From CADCUY01 sp964242735 (GTDB lineage Bacteria; Actinomycetota; Actinomycetes; Actinomycetales; Quadrisphaeraceae): a stretch of 36,835 bases of DNA. A program made the translations under genes and the position numbers. The stretch is taken from the NCBI GenBank assembly GCA_964242735.1, contig CAXTAK010000022.1:1-36835 (forward strand), written 5' to 3'. Numbering within the stretch: the stretch's first letter is position 1; the number at the start of each line of letters is the position of its first letter. Below are positions 15,346 to 22,537 of this stretch, one piece after another. Under the pieces are notes generated by a model. It was not told the origin of the DNA and ran no database searches. It was given only the letters and a program-made list of their open reading frames with translations.

Positions 15346-16085
15346 GCCGGCAGCTCCGTGACGACGCCCCGGCGTGGCCGCCCGTGGGCGCGCTGCTGCG
15401 CGTGCTCGGGAACGGCTCCCACCCCTGGCTCGGCCCCGACGGACGGGCCAGCCGCGTCGAGGACGTCGACGGCGCGATGATCGCCATCGCCGCCCCGCGA
15501 GGGACCGGTGACGTGGAGCCGCCCGCGGTGGGCGAGGAGCTGCGGCTGCGGTGGGCCGGGCCGCGGGGTCTGCTGACGCTCGACGTGCGCCTGGTCGACC
15601 TCGGCCGCGACGGCGTGCCGCTGTGGTGGTGCGAGCCGGCCGGTGGGCTGCAGGTGCACCAGCGCCGCGAGTTCGTGCGCGCCCCCGTGCCCGGGGGGTG
15701 GCGGGTGTCGGTGGCGATCACCCCCGTGGGGTCGAGCGCGAGCCCGGTGCAGGGCCATCTGCTCGACGTCAGCGAGGGGGGTCTCCGGGTGCGCGTGCCC
15801 GCCTGGCCCGGTGCCGGTGGCACACCCGTGCTCGTGCACCTGGTGCTCCCGCCGCAGGCCGAGGAGGACATGGACGGCGGGCGGGCCGCGGGCGCCGTCG
15901 CCGCCCACGAGCTCTCGGGCACGGCGCTCCGAGACACCGGGGTGGGCGACCCCCGACTGCCCGCCGGGCCGGTCGAGGTCTCCGTGGGCCTGGAACAGCC
16001 GGTGCCCTGCGCCGACGACCTGCGGTCACTGGTCTTCGCCTGGCAGCGCGCGGAGCGACGCGCCGGTCAGACCCGAGCGGGCTAG
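15342..16085 (+). CDS. PilZ-domain c-di-GMP receptor (flagellar brake-like)
   Basis: 247 residues. A PilZ domain begins near residue 107, with the c-di-GMP binding motifs RREFVR (R109 and R113, the RxxxR pattern) and DVSEGG (D142, S144, G147, the D/NxSxxG pattern), both intact. An N-terminal YcgR-like beta domain (residues about 12-100) precedes it. YcgR-type proteins slow or bias the flagellar motor when c-di-GMP rises, which fits its place downstream of flhA and the flhF-like gene. GTG start overlaps the preceding stop (GTGA). The Trp/Pro-rich N-terminus is poorly conserved, so the function is inferred from PilZ motifs plus context. Confidence 0.86.
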   Translation: MSRQLRDDAPAWPPVGALLRVLGNGSHPWLGPDGRASRVEDVDGAMIAIAAPRGTGDVEPPAVGEELRLRWAGPRGLLTLDVRLVDLGRDGVPLWWCEPAGGLQVHQRREFVRAPVPGGWRVSVAITPVGSSASPVQGHLLDVSEGGLRVRVPAWPGAGGTPVLVHLVLPPQAEEDMDGGRAAGAVAAHELSGTALRDTGVGDPRLPAGPVEVSVGLEQPVPCADDLRSLVFAWQRAERRAGQTRAG

Positions 16086-16114
16086 AGCAGTCACGGGCCC
16101 GCACGCAGCGTGAC

Positions 16115-16120
16115 TATCCT
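16115..16120 (+). promoter_or_regulatory. -10 element giving leaderless csrA
   Basis: TATCCT lies exactly 6 nt before the csrA GTG. This fits the actinomycete leaderless arrangement, TANNNT with 6-7 nt to the start codon. No convincing -35 is seen. Confidence 0.45.
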
Positions 16121-16126
16121 GGGCGG

Positions 16127-16417
16127 GTGCTGGTCCTCACACGTCGCGCCGGCGAGAGCATCATGATCGGGTCCGACGTCGTCGTCAGGGTCATCGAGGT
16201 CCGCGGCGACGTCGTGCGCGTGGGGGTGGACGCCCCCCGCGAGGTGCAGGTGCACCGCGAGGAGGTCTTCCACGCCGTGCGCGCCGCGAACCTCGCCGCG
16301 GCGGCCGCGCACGACCCAGCCGCCCTGGACGCGCTGCGCGCGGGTCTGGCCGGTCGCCTGGGCCGGCCGGCGGTGCCCGTCGCCCCGTCGGCCCCGGAGG
16401 CGCCGACGTCGGTCTGA
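16127..16417 (+). CDS. csrA: Carbon storage regulator CsrA
   Basis: CsrA is an RNA-binding dimer that represses translation at GGA motifs; in flagellated Gram-positives it controls flagellin and is sequestered by FliW. The first 60 residues are canonical: MLVLTRRAGESIMIG, then VRVGVDAPREVQVHREEVF with the RNA-contact Val-His-Arg-Glu-Glu segment. A 35-residue Ala-rich tail extends beyond the usual about 61-70 residues. The GTG start is fixed by the MLVLTR N-terminus; an in-frame extension upstream runs back inside the PilZ gene. It closes the flagellar block. No fliW is present in the window. Confidence 0.94.
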   Translation: MLVLTRRAGESIMIGSDVVVRVIEVRGDVVRVGVDAPREVQVHREEVFHAVRAANLAAAAAHDPAALDALRAGLAGRLGRPAVPVAPSAPEAPTSV

Positions 16418-16471
16418 GGCCGCAGCGGCACCGAGCCCCGCGGGTGTCCCCGGCTAGCATGCCCTGACGCA

Positions 16472-16560
16472 GGAGGGCTGCCAGAGCGGCCGAACGGGGC
16501 GGTCTTGAAAACCGCTGAGGCGTGCAAGCGTCTCCGTGGGTTCGAATCCCACGCCCTCCG
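16472..16560 (+). tRNA. tRNA-Ser(TGA)
   Basis: An 89-nt class II tRNA. The acceptor GGAGGGC (16472-16478) pairs with GCCCTCC (16553-16559), with G discriminator at 16560. The anticodon stem-loop has loop CTTGAAA (16504-16510) with anticodon TGA at 16506-16508, then a long variable arm and the T-arm GTGGGTTCGAATCCCAC. CCA is not encoded. A TAGCAT at 16455-16460 could be its -10. Confidence 0.97.
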
Positions 16561-16628
16561 CTGCTCCGCCGCCGCCACCCGACCGACGTCCCCGACACTG
16601 GTGCCGTGACCCACCGCGTGCCGCCGCT

Positions 16629-17132
16629 GTGAGCGGCGCGCCCCTCGTCGTGCGCATCGCGCTGCCGGGTGAGCTGGACGCCGCCGGCCGGTGCGTGAGC
16701 GCGGCGTACGAGGTCGACGACCTGGCCGGTCCCGACTACCTCGCCGTGCTCGCCGATGCCCGGGCCCGTGCCGGGGGCGCCGACGTCCTGATCGCGGTCG
16801 ACGCCGGAGGCGAGGTGCTCGGCTCGGTCACCTTCGTCCTGCCCGGCTCCCCGTGGGCGGACCTGGCACGCCCCGGGGAGGCGGAGGTCAGGATGCTCGG
16901 GGTGCCACCCGCGGCCCGGGGCCGGGGTGTGGCGGGCGCGCTGCTCCAGGCGTGCCTGGGGCGGGCGCGAGCCGCTGGGGCCCACCGGGTCGTGCTGTGC
17001 TCGCAGGCCGCGATGACCACCGCGCACCGCCTCTACGCCCGCTCCGGCTTCGTGCGCGCCCCCGAGCTGGACTGGGCGCCCCACCCGTCGGTGCCGCTCC
17101 TCGGCTTCGCCCTCGACCTCAGCGGCGCCTGA
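16629..17132 (+). CDS. GNAT-family N-acetyltransferase
   Basis: 167 residues with the GNAT fold. Residues about 75-110 carry the acetyl-CoA-binding signature (AEVRMLGVPPAARGRGVAGALLQACLGRARAAG, the RGxGxA/G P-loop), and the C-terminal motif is HRLYARSGFVRAPELDW. The substrate is unknown. The frame extends upstream into the tRNA-Ser gene, so I chose the GTG at 16629, which follows the tRNA and precedes the first GNAT strand; a GTG near 16650 is possible. It ends 7 nt from the convergent aquaporin stop. Confidence 0.85.
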   Translation: MSGAPLVVRIALPGELDAAGRCVSAAYEVDDLAGPDYLAVLADARARAGGADVLIAVDAGGEVLGSVTFVLPGSPWADLARPGEAEVRMLGVPPAARGRGVAGALLQACLGRARAAGAHRVVLCSQAAMTTAHRLYARSGFVRAPELDWAPHPSVPLLGFALDLSGA

Positions 17133-17147
17133 GCGACCCTCAGGCGC
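17125..17147. terminator. Bidirectional terminator shared by GNAT and aquaporin genes
   Basis: GCGCCTGAG (17125-17133) and CTCAGGCGC (17139-17147) form a perfect 9-bp stem with a CGACC loop. The stem contains the stop codons of both convergent genes (TGA at 17130-17132; TCA, a minus-strand TGA, at 17140-17142), so one symmetric hairpin can end both transcripts. Confidence 0.7.
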
Positions 17148-17919
17148 TGGGCGCGCTCGCCCGGGCGACGACCCTGTCGTAGAGCAGCGCCGCCGCGACG
17201 CCCCCGACCAGGGGCGCGAGCAGGTACACCCACGCGGACGTGAGGTCGAAGGAGACGATCATCGGTCCGAGGGCCCGCACGGGGTTGGCCGCGCCACCGG
17301 TGCTGGGCCCGCCGATGAGGACGGCGGCGACCAGGGCGAAGCCGATGCTGGTGCTGGCCGCGGCCACGTTGACCCGGTCGTCGGTGGCGACGGCCACGAT
17401 GACGAAGACCAGCAGGAAGGTGATGAAGGCCTCGACGAGGAAGGCCCGCCCGTCGCTGATGCCCTCCGCGGGGTACGTCGCCCCGAGACGGGCTTGGTCG
17501 CGGGCCGCGGCGCCGAGGGTCAGCCAGGTGGCCATCGCCCCGAGGATCGCCCCGAGGAGCTGGGCGACCACGTACGTGGGGGTGAAGCGCCACGGGAACT
17601 TCCCGATCACGGACAGTCCCAGGGTGACCGCGGGGTTCAGGTGCGCGCCGGAGACCGGGCCGAGCGCGCCGACGAGCGCGGCGAGGACGAGCCCGAAGGC
17701 CAGGGCGACGGAGAGGCTGTCGGGCGCTTCCCCGGCGATGGTGGCGCCGGTGGCCGCGGCGACGGCGGTGGCGGTGCCGGTGTAGACGAGGAAGAAGGTG
17801 CCCACGAGCTCCGCCAGACCGGCGCGCAGGGCGTTGCTCTGCGACTGGCTCGAGGCCGGGTCGGGGCGTGGGCTCCCGGCCTCGACGTCGCCGGTGTAGG
17901 TGTCGGACGATCGGGCCAT
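17140..17919 (-). CDS. MIP-family channel (aquaporin/glycerol facilitator)
   Basis: 259 residues with six membrane segments and two half-helix pore loops. The first loop is canonical (SGAHLNPAVTLG, about residue 90). The second reads GGAANPVRALGP (about residue 215): the NPA motif is changed to NPV while the following selectivity-filter Arg is kept. The substrate (water, glycerol or other small neutral solute) cannot be told from sequence. I chose the ATG at 17919 because AGGAGG lies upstream and the sequence before (16 extra residues in frame) looks non-conserved. It stands alone and terminates against the GNAT gene. Confidence 0.9.
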   Translation of the reverse strand: MARSSDTYTGDVEAGSPRPDPASSQSQSNALRAGLAELVGTFFLVYTGTATAVAAATGATIAGEAPDSLSVALAFGLVLAALVGALGPVSGAHLNPAVTLGLSVIGKFPWRFTPTYVVAQLLGAILGAMATWLTLGAAARDQARLGATYPAEGISDGRAFLVEAFITFLLVFVIVAVATDDRVNVAAASTSIGFALVAAVLIGGPSTGGAANPVRALGPMIVSFDLTSAWVYLLAPLVGGVAAALLYDRVVARASAPSA

Positions 17920-18045
17920 GGTGGCCTCCTGGGTGGTCGTGGCGGGGGCCAGCTCGGCGGGGAGCACAGGGGTGCTCAGCGGGGACGTGCGTGCTCATCA
18001 TCACGGCGGACGCCGACACCGGCGTGCAGTCTTCGACCGCATGGA

Positions 18046-18078
18046 GCAGCCGGTCACGCGGAGCGCGTGACCGGCTGC
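18046..18078 (-). terminator. Hairpin terminator of the 90-residue protein gene
   Basis: GCAGCCGGTCACGCG (18046-18060) pairs with CGCGTGACCGGCTGC (18064-18078), a 15-bp perfect stem, loop GAG (or 14 bp with 5-nt loop). It lies 13 nt beyond the minus-strand stop at 18092 and before the aquaporin gene, so it insulates the two. Confidence 0.75.
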
Positions 18079-18091
18079 GGAGGGTGCTGGA

Positions 18092-18364
18092 TCAGCTGGT
18101 CCGGCGGGTCCCGAAGATGATGACCTCGCGCTCGAGGTCGTAGTAGACCTCGGAGGAGTCGCTCAGCCAGTCGTAGAGGTTGTCGGCGTCGTCGGTGGTG
18201 ACGGCCAGGACGACCTCCGAGGCGCCGTCGTCGAGGATGAGCTGGAAGATGTACGTGCCCGGCTCGCCGCTGCCGGACGCCGAGAAGCTCGGCTGCCAGG
18301 ACGTGACCTTGCGGGTCTTGATGACGTGGCGCCCGATGTCGGCGCCGGTGTCTGTGGCGGTCAT
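18092..18364 (-). CDS. Small uncharacterised protein, 90 residues
   Basis: I do not recognise a family. It is acidic and soluble, without signal peptide or membrane helix. The central part (SGEPGTYIFQLILDDGASEVVLAVTTDDADNLYDWLSDSSEVYYDLEREVIIFG) looks like alternating strands and one helix, plausibly a compact alpha/beta fold. ATG start at 18364 has GAGGAG about 6-11 nt upstream. The in-frame extension upstream crosses the divergent gene and is rejected. It has its own terminator and a 201-bp divergent intergenic region, so it is probably monocistronic. Confidence 0.7.
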   Translation of the reverse strand: MTATDTGADIGRHVIKTRKVTSWQPSFSASGSGEPGTYIFQLILDDGASEVVLAVTTDDADNLYDWLSDSSEVYYDLEREVIIFGTRRTS

Positions 18365-18565
18365 GCTGCACTCCTCGGAGAAGGGTCCGCCGGCGGGTGT
18401 CGATCGGCGGTGGCACGAGTGTGGCCGCGCACGCCCTGCCGGGCACCTCGACGGCGCCCCTCGCCGCCCGCGGCCGGTCGGCCGACGTCCCGGGTGGCGC
18501 GGAACCCGTCGCCGCGCAGGATGGGGCACGAGCGAGCCCGTCGTCGAGCGCCGCAGGAGGGTGCC

Positions 18566-19258
18566 GTGTCCATCCGCGAGGTCCGTCCCCCCGAGGTGCT
18601 GCCGATCCTCTCGCGCGGGAGGCACCGCAGCCCCCGCCGAGGCGCCTGCTTCATGGAGATGGCCTCCTACCTGGCCGGTGAGCGGTGGAGCGACCACCCC
18701 GCCTGCACCCACGCGCTGCTGGCGTCCCTGGCCCGTCACGTCAACGACCGCACCTCCGACGCCGAGCGCCCGCGCCTGGCCACGCTGATCCCCTCGGTGA
18801 TCGGCCTGACCAGCGACGACCCGAGGGTCGACGTGCGACTGGCGATGCTCTGCGCCTCCACGGGGCTGCCGGTGGTGGCCGAGGAGCGCCAGCGCGTGCT
18901 CGCCGTCGCGCTGCTGGCCGGGGAGCGGGTGCTGGCCGACCTCGACGGCCGAGACCTGGTGGAGCTCAGCGAGCAGACGCGGACGGCGCTGGCCCACGCC
19001 CCGCTCGCCGCGCGGTGGGGGCAGCGCTTCGCCGGGCAGGACCGCACCACCGCCCGCGCCCACCGCCGCCACGCCGCACCGCACGTCGTCGGCTACGCCG
19101 TCCACGGCATCGCCCAGGCCTGCGTGGCCGACCCCGACGCGGTGCTGCGCGACCTGCTCACCGCCGCGATCGACCAGGTGCGCGCGGTCGCCCGCGACGA
19201 GGTGCAGCCGGTCGAGCAGGCCGCGTGGGAGGCGGCCTGCGCCCTCACCCGGGGATAG
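18566..19258 (+). CDS. Uncharacterised conserved-looking protein, 230 residues
   Basis: No family recognised with confidence. The N-terminal part has a distinctive GACFMEMASYLAGERWSDHPACTHALLASLARHVND segment (about residues 27-62), then an all-helical Ala/Leu-rich remainder, with no membrane segment or signal peptide. The look is of a helical repeat-like cytosolic protein. GTG start with AGGAGG 5 nt upstream is clear. Upstream, 18365-18565 is a divergent intergenic region with the 90-residue protein; no confident promoter found. Its 3' end overlaps the convergent 74-residue gene by 14 nt. Confidence 0.7.
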   Translation: MSIREVRPPEVLPILSRGRHRSPRRGACFMEMASYLAGERWSDHPACTHALLASLARHVNDRTSDAERPRLATLIPSVIGLTSDDPRVDVRLAMLCASTGLPVVAEERQRVLAVALLAGERVLADLDGRDLVELSEQTRTALAHAPLAARWGQRFAGQDRTTARAHRRHAAPHVVGYAVHGIAQACVADPDAVLRDLLTAAIDQVRAVARDEVQPVEQAAWEAACALTRG

Positions 19259-19469
19259 GGCGCCCCCCGAGGTCGCCGGGGACCACCTCGCCCACCACGC
19301 GCCACTCGGTGCCGGTCCACTCGCTCAGCTCGTACCCGCCGCGCGCGGTGCCGGCGTCCTGGTGCTGCTCGGCGAGGGAGGTCCCCTCGCGCCACGCGCT
19401 GGGCCGATCGGGGGCGTCGAAGTCCGCGAGCACGCGGGCGCCGTCGGTGATCAGCCGGAAGGAGGTCAT
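19245..19469 (-). CDS. Small uncharacterised protein, 74 residues
   Basis: A short polar protein (MTSFRLITDGARVLADFDAP to VVGEVVPGDLGGRPIPG). The family is unknown. The start at ATG 19469 is favoured because a TACCGT -10 lies exactly 6 nt upstream on this strand, the leaderless pattern. In-frame extension to 19814 runs antisense through the kinase gene and is rejected. The 3' end overlaps the convergent 230-residue gene by 14 nt. Confidence 0.55.
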   Translation of the reverse strand: MTSFRLITDGARVLADFDAPDRPSAWREGTSLAEQHQDAGTARGGYELSEWTGTEWRVVGEVVPGDLGGRPIPG

Positions 19470-19475
19470 GCCCGC

Positions 19476-19481
19476 ACGGTA
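19476..19481 (-). promoter_or_regulatory. -10 element giving leaderless 74-residue gene
   Basis: TACCGT on the minus strand followed by 6 nt and ATG. It fits TANNNT-N6-start; no -35 was convincing. Confidence 0.45.
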
Positions 19482-19626
19482 GGCGCGTCGCGCCAGGAGT
19501 GCACCGGGGCGCGGCCCAGCACCCGCCGCGCGTGCCGGAGCGGTGCCCGACGGCGTGAACCTGCCACGTCGCCGACCGGGCTCTCGACGGGCGCGCGGGC
19601 CGGTGCCGGCGGTGTTGCCATCGTCT

Positions 19627-21093
19627 GTGCCTCCCCCCTCGCGCGACATCGCGGTCGCCTCCCGGTACCGCCTCGCCCAGCGCCTGGGCTCGGGGGGCAT
19701 GGGCACGGTGTGGGCCGCGCACGACGAGGTGCTGCGCCGTGACGTGGCGGTCAAGGAGGTGCTGCCCCCCGACGGGTTGTCCCCGCGCGAGCGCGCGGTG
19801 GTGCTCGAGCGCACCCGGCGCGAGGCGCGCGCCGCCGCCGCTGTCGCGTCACCGTCGGTGATGACCGTCTACGACGTGATCGACGACGACGAGCGCACGT
19901 GGATCGTCATGGAGCGCCTCCCGCGCCGGACCCTGGCCGACGTCCTCACCGAGGAGGGGCCGGTGCCGGTGCATCGGGCCGCGGGAATCGCCCTAGCGGT
20001 GCTCGACGCCCTCGACGCCGCCCACGCCGTGGGCGTGCTGCACCGCGACGTGAAGCCGGCGAACGTCATGTGGGGACCGGGGGGGCGGATCGTGCTCGCC
20101 GACTTCGGCATCGCGCGGACGGCGGGGGAGCCCTCCCTGACCGAGGTGGGGATGGTCCTCGGCTCCCCGGCCTACCTCGCTCCCGAGCGCGCCCGCGGCG
20201 GGGCGGCCGCGCCCGCCGCCGACCTGTGGTCCCTCGGCGCGCTGCTCTTCGCCGCGGTCGAGGGGCGCGCGCCCTTCGGGGGCGCCGGCGCCCTGGCCAC
20301 CCTGACCTCGATCGTCGCGGACGACGTGCCGCCGGCACCGTCGGCGGGGCTGCTGGGCCCGGTCGTGGAGGGCCTGCTGCGCAAGGACCCGGAGCGGCGG
20401 ATGACCTCCGCGCAGGCCCGGCCGCTGCTGGAGCGCGCGGCCCTGGCGCGCCCGACCGCGGCGGGCGGTGCCGTGGGCGCCCCGGGTGCCGTCGCTGCCT
20501 CGGGTGTCCCGGGTGGGCACCGGGACGTCGACGACTCGGGCACGACCGCGGCGTCACCACCGCTCGGAGCGGGGCGGGCGGGCGCCGCGGCCACGACGCT
20601 GGAGCCCGTGGTGCGCCATCGCCGCCGCGCGCTCGCCGCCGCCGCCGGCGCCGGCGCTCTGGCGGTGGGGGTGCTCTCCGCGGCCGGGCAGCTGGCGCCC
20701 GCGCTGGTGCGCGATGTCGCGGTGACGTCCACCCCCGCGGTGACGGAGGCGCCGCCGGGCGCGACGCCGTCCCCGTCGACCACCACCGACGCGGAGGCGG
20801 GGGCGGCCGGGGCGGCGACCACGGCGCTGCCGCCGGTCCCCGGCGCGGCGGTCGCCCCGGAGCCCGGCCCGCCGGTCATCCCACCGGCTCCCGCACCGAC
20901 GGCTCCTGCGCCGACGGCCTCCGCACCGACGGCCCCTGCACCGACCGGCACCGCACCGACCACCCCGGGGTCCACCGCGCCCGAGGGCCAGCGTGCACCC
21001 GGCCTGGGCGCGACCGCCAAGGCGCACGCGACCCCCGGGGGTCGCGGCGAGGCCTTCGGGCGCGGTGGCGTCGCGGCCCGTCGGGGCGGCTGA
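19627..21093 (+). CDS. Membrane Ser/Thr protein kinase (PknB-like, no PASTA)
   Basis: A eukaryote-like kinase with all main motifs: glycine loop GSGGMG (residues about 22-27), catalytic Lys in AVKEV (43), HRDVKPANV, DFG, and SPAYLAPE; the Arg of HRD is present. The catalytic domain spans about residues 13-270. A linker leads to one membrane helix (near 335-365, RRRALAAAAGAGALAVGVLS), then an Ala/Pro/Thr-rich outer segment with APT repeats rather than PASTA domains. Start is uncertain: GTG 19627 is 13 residues before the kinase core, GTG 19612 or 19543 are alternatives. It ends 6 nt from a convergent gene. Signal and substrates unknown. Confidence 0.88.
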   Translation: MPPPSRDIAVASRYRLAQRLGSGGMGTVWAAHDEVLRRDVAVKEVLPPDGLSPRERAVVLERTRREARAAAAVASPSVMTVYDVIDDDERTWIVMERLPRRTLADVLTEEGPVPVHRAAGIALAVLDALDAAHAVGVLHRDVKPANVMWGPGGRIVLADFGIARTAGEPSLTEVGMVLGSPAYLAPERARGGAAAPAADLWSLGALLFAAVEGRAPFGGAGALATLTSIVADDVPPAPSAGLLGPVVEGLLRKDPERRMTSAQARPLLERAALARPTAAGGAVGAPGAVAASGVPGGHRDVDDSGTTAASPPLGAGRAGAAATTLEPVVRHRRRALAAAAGAGALAVGVLSAAGQLAPALVRDVAVTSTPAVTEAPPGATPSPSTTTDAEAGAAGAATTALPPVPGAAVAPEPGPPVIPPAPAPTAPAPTASAPTAPAPTGTAPTTPGSTAPEGQRAPGLGATAKAHATPGGRGEAFGRGGVAARRGG

Positions 21094-21099
21094 GGGGGC

Positions 21100-21600
21100 T
21101 CAGCGCGAGCGCTCGACGTGCTTGCGCAGAGCGGCCAGCGACGAGCGGACCTCCCCGTCCAGGCCCCCCAGGCCCGCCACCCCCGCCGCGGCCGAGCGCC
21201 CTTGCGGGGGGGCGACCTTGACGGTGACCTGGCTGCTCGAGGCCCCGGGGAGGGAGTGCACGTGGAAGCGCAGCCGGTGGCCGCCGGGCTCCTGCCAGTC
21301 CACCCGGTCCATCGGCGGACCGTCCAGCGGGCCCACCAGTCCCGGCAGCCCGCCGTGCTCGTGCACGTGGACGGCGATCTGCCCCGACGGCCGGTAGACC
21401 ACCATGGACGTCTCGTGCACCCAGGGCAGCTCGTCGCGCAGCGACAGGTCCAGCGCCGCCACCTCCTCGGGGGTGCCCAGGGCGGTCACCTCGCCCTCGG
21501 GGCGCTGCCGGGAGGCGACCGCCATGGCGACGACGGCGGTGGCGACGACGCCGGCGGCCAGCAGGGGGAGGACGGTGGGGGACGTGCGGCGGTCGCTCAC
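21100..21600 (-). CDS. Membrane-anchored uncharacterised protein
   Basis: 166 residues. One N-terminal membrane helix (about residues 8-28, TVLPLLAAGVVATAVVAMAVA), then a soluble domain likely outside the cytoplasm. It is rich in His (VHVHEHGGLPGLVG, RLRFHVHSLPG), so metal binding is possible but unproven. No known family recognised. GTG 21600 is preferred: a CATGAT box sits 6 nt upstream. GTG/ATG starts further upstream (to 21636) are alternatives. Convergent with the kinase, divergent from the DUF6941-like gene. Confidence 0.62.
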   Translation of the reverse strand: MSDRRTSPTVLPLLAAGVVATAVVAMAVASRQRPEGEVTALGTPEEVAALDLSLRDELPWVHETSMVVYRPSGQIAVHVHEHGGLPGLVGPLDGPPMDRVDWQEPGGHRLRFHVHSLPGASSSQVTVKVAPPQGRSAAAGVAGLGGLDGEVRSSLAALRKHVERSR

Positions 21601-21645
21601 CGGGCGATCATGTCGCCCGCCGCCGGCTCCCGCCACCGTTGTCCC

Positions 21646-21651
21646 TACGCT
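21646..21651 (+). promoter_or_regulatory. -10 element before DUF6941-like gene
   Basis: TACGCT followed by 8 nt and GTG at 21660. It is close to the leaderless pattern and supports the shorter start of that gene. Confidence 0.4.
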
Positions 21652-21659
21652 GCGTGGCC

Positions 21660-22070
21660 GTGGCCGAGCTGGACTACGCCGTCCTCGCGGACTTCGCGGT
21701 CGTCACCGACGACGGTTCGCTGACGGTGGTCGGCGCCCACCGCACGACCTTCCGCGTCGCCGGGGCGCCCACCCAGCACGTGGTGTGCGTGGGGGGCCGG
21801 CTCTTCCTCGGGCGCCGGGAACCCGCAGCCGTCCTGGCCCTGGGCGCCCTCACCCCCGACGGTGAGGTGCCGGTCGTGGCGCAGTGGCCGGTCGAACCGC
21901 GCACCGGCCCCTCACCCGCGGCCACCGAGGGCGGGCGCCTCCCCGTCTGCTTCGCCGTCACCGTCCTCGCCCCCGTGCCCCGCGTCGGCGCTTACGCGCT
22001 GGTCCTGTCCGTCAACGGGGAGGTCCGGCGGCGCCTGCCGTTCGTCGTGGTCGACACCGCCGCCGGGTGA
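21660..22070 (+). CDS. DUF6941-like protein, 136 residues
   Basis: The opening (AELDYAVLADFAVVTDDGSLTVVGAHRTTF) has the pattern I associate with DUF6941 proteins, small all-beta-looking cytosolic proteins of unknown role that start with a DYA/LAD-GKL-VVG stretch. The rest is predicted beta-rich, ending LPFVVVDTAAG, with no membrane helix. GTG 21660 is chosen on the -10-like box; GTG/ATG options up to 21639 add 7 residues. Its last 159 nt overlap, in antisense, the 3' end of the RsbW-like gene, which is unusual. Confidence 0.62.
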   Translation: MAELDYAVLADFAVVTDDGSLTVVGAHRTTFRVAGAPTQHVVCVGGRLFLGRREPAAVLALGALTPDGEVPVVAQWPVEPRTGPSPAATEGGRLPVCFAVTVLAPVPRVGAYALVLSVNGEVRRRLPFVVVDTAAG

Positions 22071-22469
22071 GGAGCGGGCGTCCACGTCCCCGCACTCCAG
22101 GACGAACCACACCGCCTTGCCCTGCCCGCCGACGTCCCAGCCCCACGCCGTCGACATCCGCTGCACCAGGCGCATCCCGCGGCCGCCCTGGTCCAGGGGC
22201 GCGGCGTCGCGCGGGCGCGGCACCTCGGTGCTCGCGTCGCGCACCACCACGCGGACGTCGTCGGGCCCGGCGTCGACGAGGACCTCGAACTCGGGCCCAC
22301 CGCCGTAGCGGACGGCGTTGGTCGCCAGCTCCGAGACCAGCAGCTCCGCGATGGCCGTGCACGCGTCCTGCCGCTGGCCCGCTGCTTCCAGCGCCGCACC
22401 CAGCAGCTCGCGCGAGCGCCGGCACGAGGCGGGTGCCCTCGGCAGCACAGCGCTCCGGTGGTGCCGCAC
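21912..22469 (-). CDS. RsbW-like ATP-binding protein (anti-sigma kinase family)
   Basis: 185 residues. The HATPase_c_2 core is at about residues 15-128: N-box ELLVSELATNAVRYGG, the DASTEVP strand region (G1), GGRGMRLVQRMS (G2) and GKAVWFVLE. Such stand-alone GHKL ATPases bind sigma or anti-anti-sigma factors in actinomycetes, but no partner gene is adjacent. After the core comes a 57-residue acidic, Gly/Asp-rich tail (nt about 21912-22084) that reads antisense through the DUF6941-like gene and may be spurious read-through of a GC-rich frame. GTG start with GGGGAGG a few nt upstream. Confidence 0.83.
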   Translation of the reverse strand: MRHHRSAVLPRAPASCRRSRELLGAALEAAGQRQDACTAIAELLVSELATNAVRYGGGPEFEVLVDAGPDDVRVVVRDASTEVPRPRDAAPLDQGGRGMRLVQRMSTAWGWDVGGQGKAVWFVLECGDVDARSSPGGGVDHDERQAPPDLPVDGQDQRVSADAGHGGEDGDGEADGEAPALGGRG

Positions 22470-22537
22470 ACGACCTCCCCGCCTCCCCCGTCACGCTGCC
22501 ACCCGCGCTCGCATCGCGCACGGCCAGCGCTCGGCGC

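Noticed and set aside
16472..16560. Integration site at tRNA-Ser for a mobile element
   Set aside because: No integrase, direct repeat of the tRNA 3' end, or compositional break is seen nearby.
16536..16628. GNAT gene starting inside tRNA-Ser
   Set aside because: The upstream in-frame start lies in the tRNA T-arm; the protein similarity begins after 16629.
18399..18406. GCCGATCG upstream of the 90-residue minus gene as a FliA promoter
   Set aside because: No CTCA-like element at 15-17 nt on that strand.
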